Positions 1-7,622 of a stretch of 64,000 nucleotides of DNA are shown piece by piece (within the stretch, counting starts at the first letter, position 1; each line of letters begins with the position of its first letter). The translations under genes were made by a program, and so were the position numbers. Origin of the DNA: MGBC114844 sp910585855 (GTDB taxonomy: Bacteria; Bacillota; Clostridia; Lachnospirales; Lachnospiraceae); NCBI GenBank assembly GCA_965646165.1, contig CBFFYP010000007.1, positions 18,375 through 82,374 on the forward strand, given 5' to 3'. The notes under the pieces were generated by a model. It saw nothing but the letters and a program-made list of their open reading frames with translations, was not told the origin of the DNA and did not search any database.

Positions 1-680
1 ATCTTCGCTCCCATTGCAACTGCTGTAACCGCACCTATAGATCCCATAGAATGATCAGATAAACCAACTGGAACACCAAAAGTAACTTCCATATTCTGCA
101 TTGTCTTTAAATTCATTTCATCTGTAATAGCTGGATATGCACTTGCACAACGAAGTAAAGCCAACTGTGGATTTCCATTTTTATAAACAGCAGTAACTGC
201 TTCATCAATCTCAGCCAAAGTTGACATCCCTGTTGACATTATAATTGGTTTTCCTTTCGATGCCACATATTCTATTAAAGGAATATCTATTAACTCAAAA
301 GATGCAATCTTATAAAACTCTATACCAATTTCCTCCAAGAAATCCACTGCACTATTATCAAAAGGAGTGGAAAAAAAATCTATCCCACATTTATCTGCCT
401 CTTCCTTTAACTCAGCTTGCCATTCCCACGGAGTATATGCTTGACTATATAAATGATATAGATTTTCTCCTCCCCATGTTCCATTATCAATATGAAAATA
501 CGAACTATCACAATCAATAGTAAGTGTATCTGGCGTATAAGTTTGAATTTTTATACAGTCTGCTCCCGATTCCTTTGCTGCATGTATAATTTCCTTTGCT
601 AATGTTATACTTCCAGCATGATTTGCGGACATTTCCGCAATAATATAAGTTTTTTCTTTTAATTTTCTATACAAATCCAT
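1..680 (-). CDS. pseI: Pseudaminic acid synthase PseI (NeuB family), 3' end off window
   Basis: Condenses phosphoenolpyruvate with 2,4-diacetamido-2,4,6-trideoxy-L-altrose to give pseudaminic acid, a nonulosonic acid put on flagellin. Reverse translation from the ATG at 678-680 gives an open frame of 226 codons to the window edge. It opens MDLYRKLKEKTYIIAEMSANH, followed by GADCIKIQTYTPDTLTID, TPFD, YKIASFE, MSTGMST and GLSDHS, which are NeuB TIM-barrel motifs; TPDTLT is typical of PseI rather than sialic acid NeuB. The C-terminal barrel end and SAF domain lie beyond base 1. A GGAGAAGAG ribosome site precedes the start. Last visible gene of pseB-pseF-pseI. Specificity is inferred from motifs and neighbours; legionaminic acid synthase is the alternative. 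Confidence 0.88.
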   Translation of the reverse strand, partial: MDLYRKLKEKTYIIAEMSANHAGSITLAKEIIHAAKESGADCIKIQTYTPDTLTIDCDSSYFHIDNGTWGGENLYHLYSQAYTPWEWQAELKEEADKCGIDFFSTPFDNSAVDFLEEIGIEFYKIASFELIDIPLIEYVASKGKPIIMSTGMSTLAEIDEAVTAVYKNGNPQLALLRCASAYPAITDEMNLKTMQNMEVTFGVPVGLSDHSMGSIGAVTAVAMGAK

Positions 681-743
681 TCTATCTCTTCTCCGCTAAA
701 AACTATATCCTATCATCTTTAAAAATTATGCTTTTTATACCCT

Positions 744-1451
744 CTATAATACATTTCCCATTTTTTCTCTATATAATTTATATTTTAACTCTGCTAATCT
801 CCAATCTTCTTCTGTATCAATATCCTGAACCTCTAATTCAGAAAAAATCATTGGTGCAATATTGCCTATCATTAAATTCTTATTTATTTTAAAACTATCA
901 ACACGAAAACTATAAAATTGTCCACAATCATGATATATTATTTCTAAATCTTGTGTTCTAGAATTGATATATTCTAACCATTTTAACACTATTCTCTCTT
1001 TATCTAAAATCATTCCCCGCTGAGGTGGATAAGAAAAGGCAACAACTGGTATTACTGTATCGATCCCTCCTTTTTTCACCTTTTCTATAGCTATTTTTAA
1101 TTTTTCCCCTGTTATAAATGGAGCTGTTGGATAAATACAACAGGCATATTCAAATACTTGATTTCTCTTTTCGTATTCTTCTATCACTTCTAATAATACT
1201 TCACTTGTTGTAGCATAATCATTTGCTGTTTCAGCGCTTCTAATAAATGGCACATTAGCCCCATATTTCTTTGCAATTTCAGCAATCTCCTGACTATCTG
1301 TAGAAACCATAATTTCATCAAATACTTTTGATTCCAATGCTGCCTGTATAGCATAACTAATAATAGGTTTCCCACAAAATTCTCTTATATTTTTTTTAGG
1401 AATTCTTTTACTTCCGCCCCTAGCTGTAATAATTGCTATCGATTTTCCCAT
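744..1451 (-). CDS. pseF: CMP-pseudaminic acid cytidylyltransferase PseF
   Basis: Activates pseudaminic acid with CTP to CMP-Pse, the donor for the Maf glycosyltransferase. The 235-aa protein has the nucleotide-binding N-terminus MGKSIAIITARGGSKRIPKK, then FCGKPIISYAI and EIMVSTDSQEIA, matching the NeuA/PseF-type CMP-nonulosonate synthetases, with TVIPVVAFSYPPQRG as the PseF-like central part. Length is normal for the family. The start has GGAGAATTTGAT before the ATG. It lies 41 bases after pseB and 63 before pseI on the same strand, so one operon is likely. PseC, PseG and PseH are not seen in the window and probably lie beyond the left edge or elsewhere. Confidence 0.88.
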   Translation of the reverse strand: MGKSIAIITARGGSKRIPKKNIREFCGKPIISYAIQAALESKVFDEIMVSTDSQEIAEIAKKYGANVPFIRSAETANDYATTSEVLLEVIEEYEKRNQVFEYACCIYPTAPFITGEKLKIAIEKVKKGGIDTVIPVVAFSYPPQRGMILDKERIVLKWLEYINSRTQDLEIIYHDCGQFYSFRVDSFKINKNLMIGNIAPMIFSELEVQDIDTEEDWRLAELKYKLYREKMGNVL

Positions 1452-1492
1452 ATCAAATTCTCCATTACAAATTAAACATAAATCTTATTATA

Positions 1493-2485
1493 CTAATGTT
1501 CTTCTACCTCTTTTAATAACTCTTGTAACTGTTGAACAGACAACCATTCTTTATTCCTTCCAGAACTATATTCAAAGCCTACTTCTACTTTTTTTCCACC
1601 CGGCTGAATTTTATCTATATCCCACCAATTAAAATGTGGATATACAATATAATGCTTTGCGTATTCATAAGTAAGTATAGAATCCTCTTTTGTTACCATA
1701 ACTTCATGAAGTTTTTCACCCTCTCGGATTCCTACTTCTGGCATTTTGCATCCCGGTAAAATTGCCTGTGCCAAATCCGTAATCTTAAAAGAAGGAATTT
1801 TAGAAATAAATGTTTCTCCTCCCTTTGCTTCAGACAGTGCTTTTATCACTAATCGAACTCCTTCATTTAAACTAATCCAAAATCTTGTCATCTGATAATC
1901 TGTAATAGGAAGTTCATTTCCACCATTTTTCACAATATTTCTAAAAAATGGAATTACAGAACCTCTGCTGCCCGCAACATTTCCATATCGTACAATAGAA
2001 AAACAGACATCTTTTTCACCAACATATGCATTAGCTGCAATAAAAAGTTTATCCGATACTAACTTCGTTCCTCCATATAAATTAATAGGATTTACTGCTT
2101 TATCTGTAGATAAAGCAACCACACGCTTTACATCACAATCAAGTGCTGCATCTACAATATTCATAGCACCATCAATATTAGTTTTTACAGCTTCCATCGG
2201 ATTATATTCACAAGATGGAACTTGTTTTAGTGCTGCCGCATGAACTACATAATCTACCCCATCAAAAGCTCTATAAATTCGATCCTTATCTCTTACATCT
2301 CCAATAAAAAAACGCAATTTAGGAGCATATTTCTTAAACTTATTAGCCATAATAAATTGTTTATATTCATCTCGGGAATAAATAATGATTTTTTTCGGAT
2401 TATAATTTTCTAATACATATTTTGTGAATTCATTGCCAAAAGATCCCGTTCCACCGGTAATAAGAATTGTCTTTCCATCTAACAT
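1493..2485 (-). CDS. pseB: UDP-GlcNAc 4,6-dehydratase (inverting) PseB
   Basis: First step of pseudaminic acid synthesis: converts UDP-GlcNAc to UDP-2-acetamido-2,6-dideoxy-L-arabino-4-hexulose. The 330-aa short-chain dehydrogenase starts MLDGKTILITGGTGSFGNEF (NAD Rossmann motif), has YSRDEYKQ, FIGDVRDKDR, HAAALKQVPSCEYNP and the active-site region STDKAVNPINLYGGTK, in which the usual YxxxK tyrosine and lysine are separated as in PseB/FlaA1. Length is typical. The ribosome site is AAGGAGG, 11 bases before the ATG. A FliA/SigD-type promoter and a leader motif shared with two other loci lie immediately upstream, so it heads the pse operon. Confidence 0.92.
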   Translation of the reverse strand: MLDGKTILITGGTGSFGNEFTKYVLENYNPKKIIIYSRDEYKQFIMANKFKKYAPKLRFFIGDVRDKDRIYRAFDGVDYVVHAAALKQVPSCEYNPMEAVKTNIDGAMNIVDAALDCDVKRVVALSTDKAVNPINLYGGTKLVSDKLFIAANAYVGEKDVCFSIVRYGNVAGSRGSVIPFFRNIVKNGGNELPITDYQMTRFWISLNEGVRLVIKALSEAKGGETFISKIPSFKITDLAQAILPGCKMPEVGIREGEKLHEVMVTKEDSILTYEYAKHYIVYPHFNWWDIDKIQPGGKKVEVGFEYSSGRNKEWLSVQQLQELLKEVEEH

Positions 2486-2495
2486 ATCTATAATA

Positions 2496-2524
2496 GCCTC
2501 CTTGCTTTTTTCGATTCCTATCTA
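2496..2524 (-). promoter_or_regulatory. Leader motif of pseB, shared with 22.2 kb and 25.3 kb
   Basis: Reads (minus strand) TAGATAGGAATCG, six bases, then GCAAGGAGGC; the last part is the pseB ribosome binding site. The same 29-base block, at the same spacing from a FliA-type -10 box, occurs at 25329-25357, and a slightly degenerate copy at 22171-22199. GATAGGAATC can form a three-pair stem with GGA in the loop. Role unknown. Confidence 0.6.
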
Positions 2525-2534
2525 TTATGTATTT

Positions 2535-2561
2535 ATATCGTCTAAATTATATAAAACATTA
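2535..2561 (-). promoter_or_regulatory. FliA/SigD-type promoter for pse operon
   Basis: Minus strand reads TAATGTTT, 11 bases, GACGATAT, against the sigma-28 consensus TAAAGTTT-N11-GCCGATAA. Spacing is exact and the CGATA core is kept. It lies 50-76 bases before the pseB ATG. Confidence 0.6.
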
Positions 2562-2656
2562 AGTCTTTCCATAAATTTCTTTCAATAACCACTTTCTTTA
2601 AATTTCATTTTTATTATATATCTTTCCATTATTTTGGATTTTTATAAAGATATTAG

Positions 2657-2685
2657 TTGCATTTTTCTCTTCATGGATATATGAT
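2657..2685 (+). promoter_or_regulatory. SigA-type promoter for the 2743 glycosyltransferase
   Basis: TTGCAT, 17 bases, TATGAT, ending 57 bases before the plus-strand ATG at 2743. Good -35 and -10 resemblance with ideal spacing; it diverges from the pse promoter. Confidence 0.55.
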
Positions 2686-2742
2686 AAATGATGAAAACAT
2701 CAAAATACTTTAAAACAAAAATAAAGGAGGCATCTTATATTT

Positions 2743-3918
2743 ATGAAAATTCTTTTTTATAGATATGGCAGCATATGCGAATTAGCTATTCTTCGTGCTT
2801 TTATAAATTTCGGTTACACTGTAATAGAAGAAACTACTGGCATAAATAAACCATATGTACCAGAAACAGAACAGCTTCACTTACTACGCACTCATTTTTC
2901 AAATGATAATTTTCAAATGGTTTTTTCTATTAATTTTTTTCCTACAATTTCTGATGTATGTAACATTATAAAAATTCCTTATGTATGTTGGATTGTAGAT
3001 AGTCCCGTTTTAGAACTTTATTCCTACTCTATAAGCAATATATGGAATCGTATTTTTATATTTGATAAAACATTGTACCAAGAATTTCTTCCTAAAAACC
3101 CAGATAATATTTTTTATCTTCCCCTTGCAGCAGATACAGAACATACAGATTTGATTCTTTCTTCTATAACAAATTCCGATTATGATAAATATCAAGCTGA
3201 TGTTTCTTTTATTGGATCATTATATTCTGAAAAATGTCCATACAACAAAGCTACTAACCTTCCTCCTTATATAAAAGGATACCTAGATGGTATCATAGCT
3301 GCTCAAGAAAAAGTTTATGGCTACTATTTTATAGACGAATTACTCACTGATAATATTATTAAAGAATTTAAAGAACATGTTTCTTTTTATCAATTTCCTG
3401 AAAAAGCGAATAAAAATGATAAAGAAGTTTTATCTCTACTTTATTTAGCCAATAAAATTACAGAACAAGAACGTATCCATTTATTACAAGCTTTATCTAA
3501 ACATTTTAAAGTTGATATTTATACATTTCATGACACTCCTATGTTACCCCTTATTCGTAACCATGGTTCTGCTTCAAGTGATGTAGAAATGCCTAAAATC
3601 TTCCACTTAAGTAAAATTAATCTTAATATGACTGCAAAAGCTATTCGCTCTGGAATACCATTACGTATTTGGGATATACTTGGTTCTAATGGTTTTCTCA
3701 TTACTAATTATCAAAAAGAACTAGAAGATTATTTTAAAATTGGAGTTGACTTAGAAATTTATGAAAGCGAAAAAGATCTCATAGAAAAAATTCAATTTTT
3801 TCTTGCTCATTCTGGACTTCGTAAAAAAATTGCTGCAAATGGGTATCAAAAAGTTCTTACTTATCACACCTATCAACAACGTTTACAACAAATATTAAAA
3901 ATGGTATTCCCACATTAG
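2743..3918 (+). CDS. CgeB-like glycosyltransferase (DUF3880 type)
   Basis: Probable cytoplasmic GT-B glycosyltransferase of the CgeB/DUF3880 group that often sits beside flagellin genes. The 391-aa protein begins MKILFYRYGSICELAILRAF, has IPYVCWIVDSPV in the DUF3880-like half (about residues 75-90), YLPLAAD, and a C-terminal half with NLNMTAKAIRSGIPLRIWDILGSNGFLITNY (residues about 295-325), the usual CgeB donor-site region. It is the only plus-strand gene among the glycosylation genes and has its own promoter and a clear AAAGGAGG site 12 bases before the ATG. Convergent with maf and sharing a terminator hairpin with it. Acceptor and donor are unknown; flagellin sugar extension is inferred from location. 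Confidence 0.75.
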   Translation: MKILFYRYGSICELAILRAFINFGYTVIEETTGINKPYVPETEQLHLLRTHFSNDNFQMVFSINFFPTISDVCNIIKIPYVCWIVDSPVLELYSYSISNIWNRIFIFDKTLYQEFLPKNPDNIFYLPLAADTEHTDLILSSITNSDYDKYQADVSFIGSLYSEKCPYNKATNLPPYIKGYLDGIIAAQEKVYGYYFIDELLTDNIIKEFKEHVSFYQFPEKANKNDKEVLSLLYLANKITEQERIHLLQALSKHFKVDIYTFHDTPMLPLIRNHGSASSDVEMPKIFHLSKINLNMTAKAIRSGIPLRIWDILGSNGFLITNYQKELEDYFKIGVDLEIYESEKDLIEKIQFFLAHSGLRKKIAANGYQKVLTYHTYQQRLQQILKMVFPH

Positions 3919-3926
3919 GGAATACC
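3903..3926 (-). terminator. Hairpin between convergent glycosyltransferase and maf
   Basis: Perfect 9-bp stem GGTATTCCC / GGGAATACC with a 6-base loop, overlapping the stop codon of the plus-strand gene. On the minus strand it is followed by ATTTTTAATATTT, so it should end the maf transcript; the plus-strand side has only a weak T-tract. Confidence 0.7.
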
Positions 3927-3935
3927 AATCCTATA

Positions 3936-5783
3936 TTATTCTACACTACCTACTGTTTCTTTTACTACTGGCAAAAATAGACTAACACATTTTTTTACCT
4001 GTTCCATATAAAGAATTCCTTTTCTTGCAATTTCCTTTATTTCTTCTTCAAAAGTTTCTTCCTCTGCAAAAGCTTCTTCTTGGATAATATAATCCGAAAC
4101 CACTAATGTATCTGCTAAAAGCTGTACTACTGGATTTTTTTCAAATTTATTTTTTCTTCTTTTTATCTTTTTTATCATACTTTGATAATTTCTTTTATTT
4201 GTACTTCCTAAACGAGCCATTTTATCTAATTGTTTATAAATTTTTATCAACTCATTTGCCTGTGTTTTCAAATCATTAAAATAATACTCAATTTTATGCA
4301 ATTCTTGAACTGCTATCTTCCTTTGTTCTTTATTAAATACTGGTTCTAACTTTTCAATATAATCTCCTATATTTACTTCCTTATTACATTCTATATCAAT
4401 TGCCTCTTTTAATGTCATCAACTCTGTATTCCTAATTTTTGCACCCCCTTCTGTAGCATTAATTACACGCAATTTGTTTACTTTTTGACATCCCTCAATA
4501 TAATCATTATACCAATCTAAATACAATTTATAATCTCCACGACACGGAATTTTTTCTTCATAATTTCCTTCTACCATTATTAAACCCCTAGTATCAATTT
4601 CCTCCATTTTATCCTGAAAAGTTCCATCTGCATGTGTTTTATTATTTGTAAATGCTAAATCTTGTCCTACCAAAATAATCCTTTGAAATCCTATCATATA
4701 AGCAAGAGAAAATGCAAATGTAGCTACAGAACCTCCACCATTTACTGGTTCAAAAGATATTCCATTTTTATTATATAATTGATTAAATAATATATAACCC
4801 TCATTAAAAAAGAATTTTTTCCCTTTATGTTCTTTCATTATTTCATAAGAAGAAAACATAGAACACAATAAAGGAATTTCTTTAATTTCTTCAACATCTA
4901 CAAGCATAGGTGGTTTCTTTCCGTCTACTGTAGCATACATATCAGGAATAATTCCTTCTTTTATCAAAGGTTTTATTGCTGTATCACAAGCTATAATAAA
5001 GGCCTTATTCTTTGCTCTTTTTAATTCTGCTATATTCTTATTTAATGACGGACCTGCTGCCACAACAATTGCTGGTATATCTATCGGAAGAACTACAAGC
5101 TGTTGCGCTTTATAAGAATCTGGAAGATAAACTGCATTATGAAGTATATTCCATACATTAACTTTAGAAAAATTAAATCTTGTATTTCTTCCCACAATAT
5201 AAGCTTCTTCTACATCATAAATCTTTTTAATAAACATTTTTGCATCTTCTGGATAAAGTACATCATAATTAGGAGATACTAATTGCCTTATTTGTGAAAT
5301 ATTCCCTAAATTTAAAAATCCTTGTATTACTTGATTTAATTCATAATCATTTACTCCCTTTATAATAATAGCAATTGGATATTTTTCAAATATTTCTGAA
5401 ATATCCACTTTATCCATTACTTCAAGGAAAATAGCCAATGATGGTTCATATAAAAGAATACTAATTTCTTTATCTGCTTTTTTTAAAATCTCTTTCACAT
5501 AAGAAGCATTCCCCATTCCAAAGAAAAAAAAAGGAGTATATCTAAGCATTTCTCCTATTGATTCTACCCAAGTTTTTGCTGGAGCTACTGGCTTCCTTTT
5601 TCCATTCAAATACAATTCCTGTTCATCTTTTTTTACTTTAATAAAAGCCTCTCCCTCTGATGTATATTCCACCTGTACTATAATATTTTCTTTTAACTCC
5701 TTTTTTGCTTTCATTATTTTCTGCTCAAACTCTGAATATCTCTTTCGAAAAGCATTCCAATTCTTTTCACGTATACTCTGCAT
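3936..5783 (-). CDS. maf: Motility accessory factor (Maf) flagellin glycosyltransferase
   Basis: Maf proteins (DUF115/MAF_flag10) transfer nonulosonic acids from CMP donors to serine or threonine of flagellin before export. The 615-aa protein has the N-terminal DUF115-associated region (PFFFFGMGNASYVKEIL), then the central DUF115 core with IPAIVVAAGPSLNKNI near residue 230, FIIACDTAIKPL, PDMYATVDGKKPP, FEPVNGGGSVATFAFSLAY and IILVGQDLAFTNNKTHADGTF, and a helical C-terminus. Length fits the family. Starts directly after the stop of the 111-aa gene and lies downstream of flagellin, upstream of pseB. The CMP-Pse made by the neighbouring pse genes is the likely donor; this is inference from context. 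Confidence 0.9.
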   Translation of the reverse strand: MQSIREKNWNAFRKRYSEFEQKIMKAKKELKENIIVQVEYTSEGEAFIKVKKDEQELYLNGKRKPVAPAKTWVESIGEMLRYTPFFFFGMGNASYVKEILKKADKEISILLYEPSLAIFLEVMDKVDISEIFEKYPIAIIIKGVNDYELNQVIQGFLNLGNISQIRQLVSPNYDVLYPEDAKMFIKKIYDVEEAYIVGRNTRFNFSKVNVWNILHNAVYLPDSYKAQQLVVLPIDIPAIVVAAGPSLNKNIAELKRAKNKAFIIACDTAIKPLIKEGIIPDMYATVDGKKPPMLVDVEEIKEIPLLCSMFSSYEIMKEHKGKKFFFNEGYILFNQLYNKNGISFEPVNGGGSVATFAFSLAYMIGFQRIILVGQDLAFTNNKTHADGTFQDKMEEIDTRGLIMVEGNYEEKIPCRGDYKLYLDWYNDYIEGCQKVNKLRVINATEGGAKIRNTELMTLKEAIDIECNKEVNIGDYIEKLEPVFNKEQRKIAVQELHKIEYYFNDLKTQANELIKIYKQLDKMARLGSTNKRNYQSMIKKIKRRKNKFEKNPVVQLLADTLVVSDYIIQEEAFAEEETFEEEIKEIARKGILYMEQVKKCVSLFLPVVKETVGSVE

Positions 5784-6119
5784 TTAATTCACCTCCATTT
5801 CTTCTTTTTTCTCTTCCAGAATAAAAATTTTTAAAAAATCAATCATACCATAATCCAGCACATCATGAAGTAATACCATATCTTTTTTCTCTATCCCATC
5901 CATATAATCTTGTAATATCTCCATTAACTGAATTTTCATATAAAGATAAATATCTTTTTCTATATTAAACTCATTTTTTAGTAAAAACCATGATGAAAAT
6001 TCTTGTATCTGGGGGAAAATTTCCCATGCACGTTCTACTATATTCCTTTTTTTCAAAATTAAATAATCAAATACTATTTTCCTTATATCAGTATATAACT
6101 GTTTTATTTTTTCTTCCAT
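5784..6119 (-). CDS. Hypothetical 111-aa protein between flagellin and maf
   Basis: Not recognised. The protein (MEEKIKQLYTDIRKIVFDYL at its start) looks all-helical, rich in Leu, Ile, Lys and Glu, with no signal peptide or membrane segment. Its stop codon abuts the maf ATG with no gap, so the two are probably translationally coupled. GAAAGGG lies before the ATG. Size and composition recall small flagellar export chaperones, so it could be a helper for flagellin or Maf, but no motif supports that. Transcription presumably reads through from the flagellin promoter past the hairpin at 6165-6193, as no promoter is evident. Confidence 0.7.
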   Translation of the reverse strand: MEEKIKQLYTDIRKIVFDYLILKKRNIVERAWEIFPQIQEFSSWFLLKNEFNIEKDIYLYMKIQLMEILQDYMDGIEKKDMVLLHDVLDYGMIDFLKIFILEEKKEEMEVN

Positions 6120-6164
6120 ACACTTTTAACCCTTTCACATCTTACTTTTAAATAATCCATTTTA

Positions 6165-6193
6165 AAAAGGAGTTGGTTTCGCCAACTCCTTTT
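6165..6193 (-). terminator. Terminator after flagellin
   Basis: 12-bp perfect stem AAAAGGAGTTGG / CCAACTCCTTTT with a 5-base loop, followed on the minus strand by TTTTTAAAA. It sits 18 bases beyond the flagellin stop; partial read-through would feed the 111-aa gene and maf. Confidence 0.88.
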
Positions 6194-6211
6194 ATTACAT
6201 TGAAATATTGT

Positions 6212-7396
6212 CTATTGTAACAATGATAATACACCCTGTGTAGACTGATTAGCTTGTGCAAGCATTGACTGACCTGCCTGTGCAAGAATATTATTCTTAC
6301 TATATTCAACCATCTGAGTAGCCATATCAGTATCACGAATACGAGACTCTGCTGCAGATGTATTTTCAGATACTGTATCCAAGTTAGCCACAGTATGCTC
6401 TAAACGATTCTGCAATGCACCAAGTGTCGATCTCTGTGTTGATACTTTATTAATAGCCTCTTGAACAGCTTTAATAGTAGCATTTGCATCTGCATAAGTA
6501 TCAACTTTAGCTTGACCTGTTGTAGTAAAAGCAGTACCAGCCGTTTTTGCAGAAGTAACTACAAACTGTCCAAAATTTGCACTCAAAGCTTTTTTCATAT
6601 CGCTTATTGCTATAGCTCCATCTCTCTTTGCAATCGAACCTGCAGTTTTAAATCTACTTGTCGTATTAAGCCCTTGATAATAAACTGAATTTGTATCTCT
6701 ATCAAATTTTGCAACATATAAGCCACTTACATACTTTGAAGCAATATTTTTACTAAATGTATTTTTAGCACTCTGTAAATTGACAGACTTCGTTTTACTA
6801 GCAGCATAAGCATATGACATTCCATTATATACAACCTTGTTAGGTGAAGCTCCTTCTTGTTTTGAAGAAAAACTTATACTTCTAAGTCCTAATCCAGTTG
6901 CACTCATTTCATCAATGCTAATAGCAATCTTTTGATTTGCATTTGCCCCCACATGAAGATTTTTATTTTGGAAAGAACCATCTAATAAATTCTGTTTATT
7001 AAATTCAGTTGTACTTGCAATTCTATCCAATTCCTCTGTTAATTGATTTAATTCCTTGTTGATAGCATCACGATCAATCTGCTCATTAGTATCATTTGCT
7101 CCCTGTACTGCTAATTCATTCATTCTCTGCAGAATAGAATGTGCTTCATTCAAAGCTCCTTCAGCAGACTGAATAAGAGAAATGCCATCTTGTGCATTTG
7201 TAGAAGCCTTATCAAGTCCTCGAATTTGACTTCTCATCTTTTCAGAAATTGTTAAACCTGCAGCATCATCACCTGCACGATTAATTCTATAACCAGAAGA
7301 CAACTTCTCTGTAGCTTTTCCCTGTGCTCCTGAAATAATACCTAACTGTCTGTTAGCATTCATAGCTGTGATATTGTGTTGAACAACAAGTGCCAT
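6212..7396 (-). CDS. Flagellin
   Basis: Filament subunit, exported by the flagellar type III system. From the ATG at 7396 the protein is 394 aa and begins MALVVQHNITAMNANRQLG; an upstream in-frame start at 7435 is rejected because AAGGAGG lies 8 bases before 7396. Conserved D0/D1 helices occupy about residues 1-165 (LSSGYRINRAGDDAAGL; LQRMNELAVQ at 89-98) and 300-394 (ALQNRLEHTVANL, SRIRDTDMA, ending LSLLQ). The middle, about 165-300, is variable and rich in Ser/Thr, suitable for O-glycosylation. Strong FliA-type promoter, long leader with a CsrA-type hairpin, strong terminator. Its neighbours (Maf, Pse, heptose genes) suggest it is heavily glycosylated. Confidence 0.96.
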   Translation of the reverse strand: MALVVQHNITAMNANRQLGIISGAQGKATEKLSSGYRINRAGDDAAGLTISEKMRSQIRGLDKASTNAQDGISLIQSAEGALNEAHSILQRMNELAVQGANDTNEQIDRDAINKELNQLTEELDRIASTTEFNKQNLLDGSFQNKNLHVGANANQKIAISIDEMSATGLGLRSISFSSKQEGASPNKVVYNGMSYAYAASKTKSVNLQSAKNTFSKNIASKYVSGLYVAKFDRDTNSVYYQGLNTTSRFKTAGSIAKRDGAIAISDMKKALSANFGQFVVTSAKTAGTAFTTTGQAKVDTYADANATIKAVQEAINKVSTQRSTLGALQNRLEHTVANLDTVSENTSAAESRIRDTDMATQMVEYSKNNILAQAGQSMLAQANQSTQGVLSLLQ

Positions 7397-7428
7397 AATT
7401 GTTTCCTCCTTGAAATATGATTTGATAA

Positions 7429-7444
7429 GCAGCATCCTTGCTGC
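7429..7444 (-). promoter_or_regulatory. CsrA-type hairpin in flagellin leader
   Basis: Minus strand reads GCAGC-AAGGAT-GCTGC: a 5-bp stem with GGA in a six-base loop, and CAAGGATG matches the core of the CsrA consensus (RUACARGGAUGU). It lies 17 bases upstream of the AAGGAGG ribosome site (7405-7411), itself a second GGA site. The layout matches the two-site hag leader of Bacillus subtilis. Confidence 0.72.
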
Positions 7445-7532
7445 ATTTTTCTGATTAACTTTTATAACTATTTGTAATTTCCAACAACCGTACGCTTTGT
7501 TTTAAATTACTATTTAGTTATTTACACTTTAT

Positions 7533-7559
7533 ATATCGGATACAATAAAAAAAACTTTA
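7533..7559 (-). promoter_or_regulatory. FliA/SigD promoter of flagellin
   Basis: Minus strand TAAAGTTT, 11 bases, TCCGATAT: the -35 half is identical to the sigma-28 consensus and the -10 half differs only at its ends. Predicts a leader of about 130 nt. Confidence 0.9.
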
Positions 7560-7622
7560 TAGAAATTTTAAAATTTTTTATTCCCCTAAAAATCTATATC
7601 ATACACTCTTATTTTCTATCTA

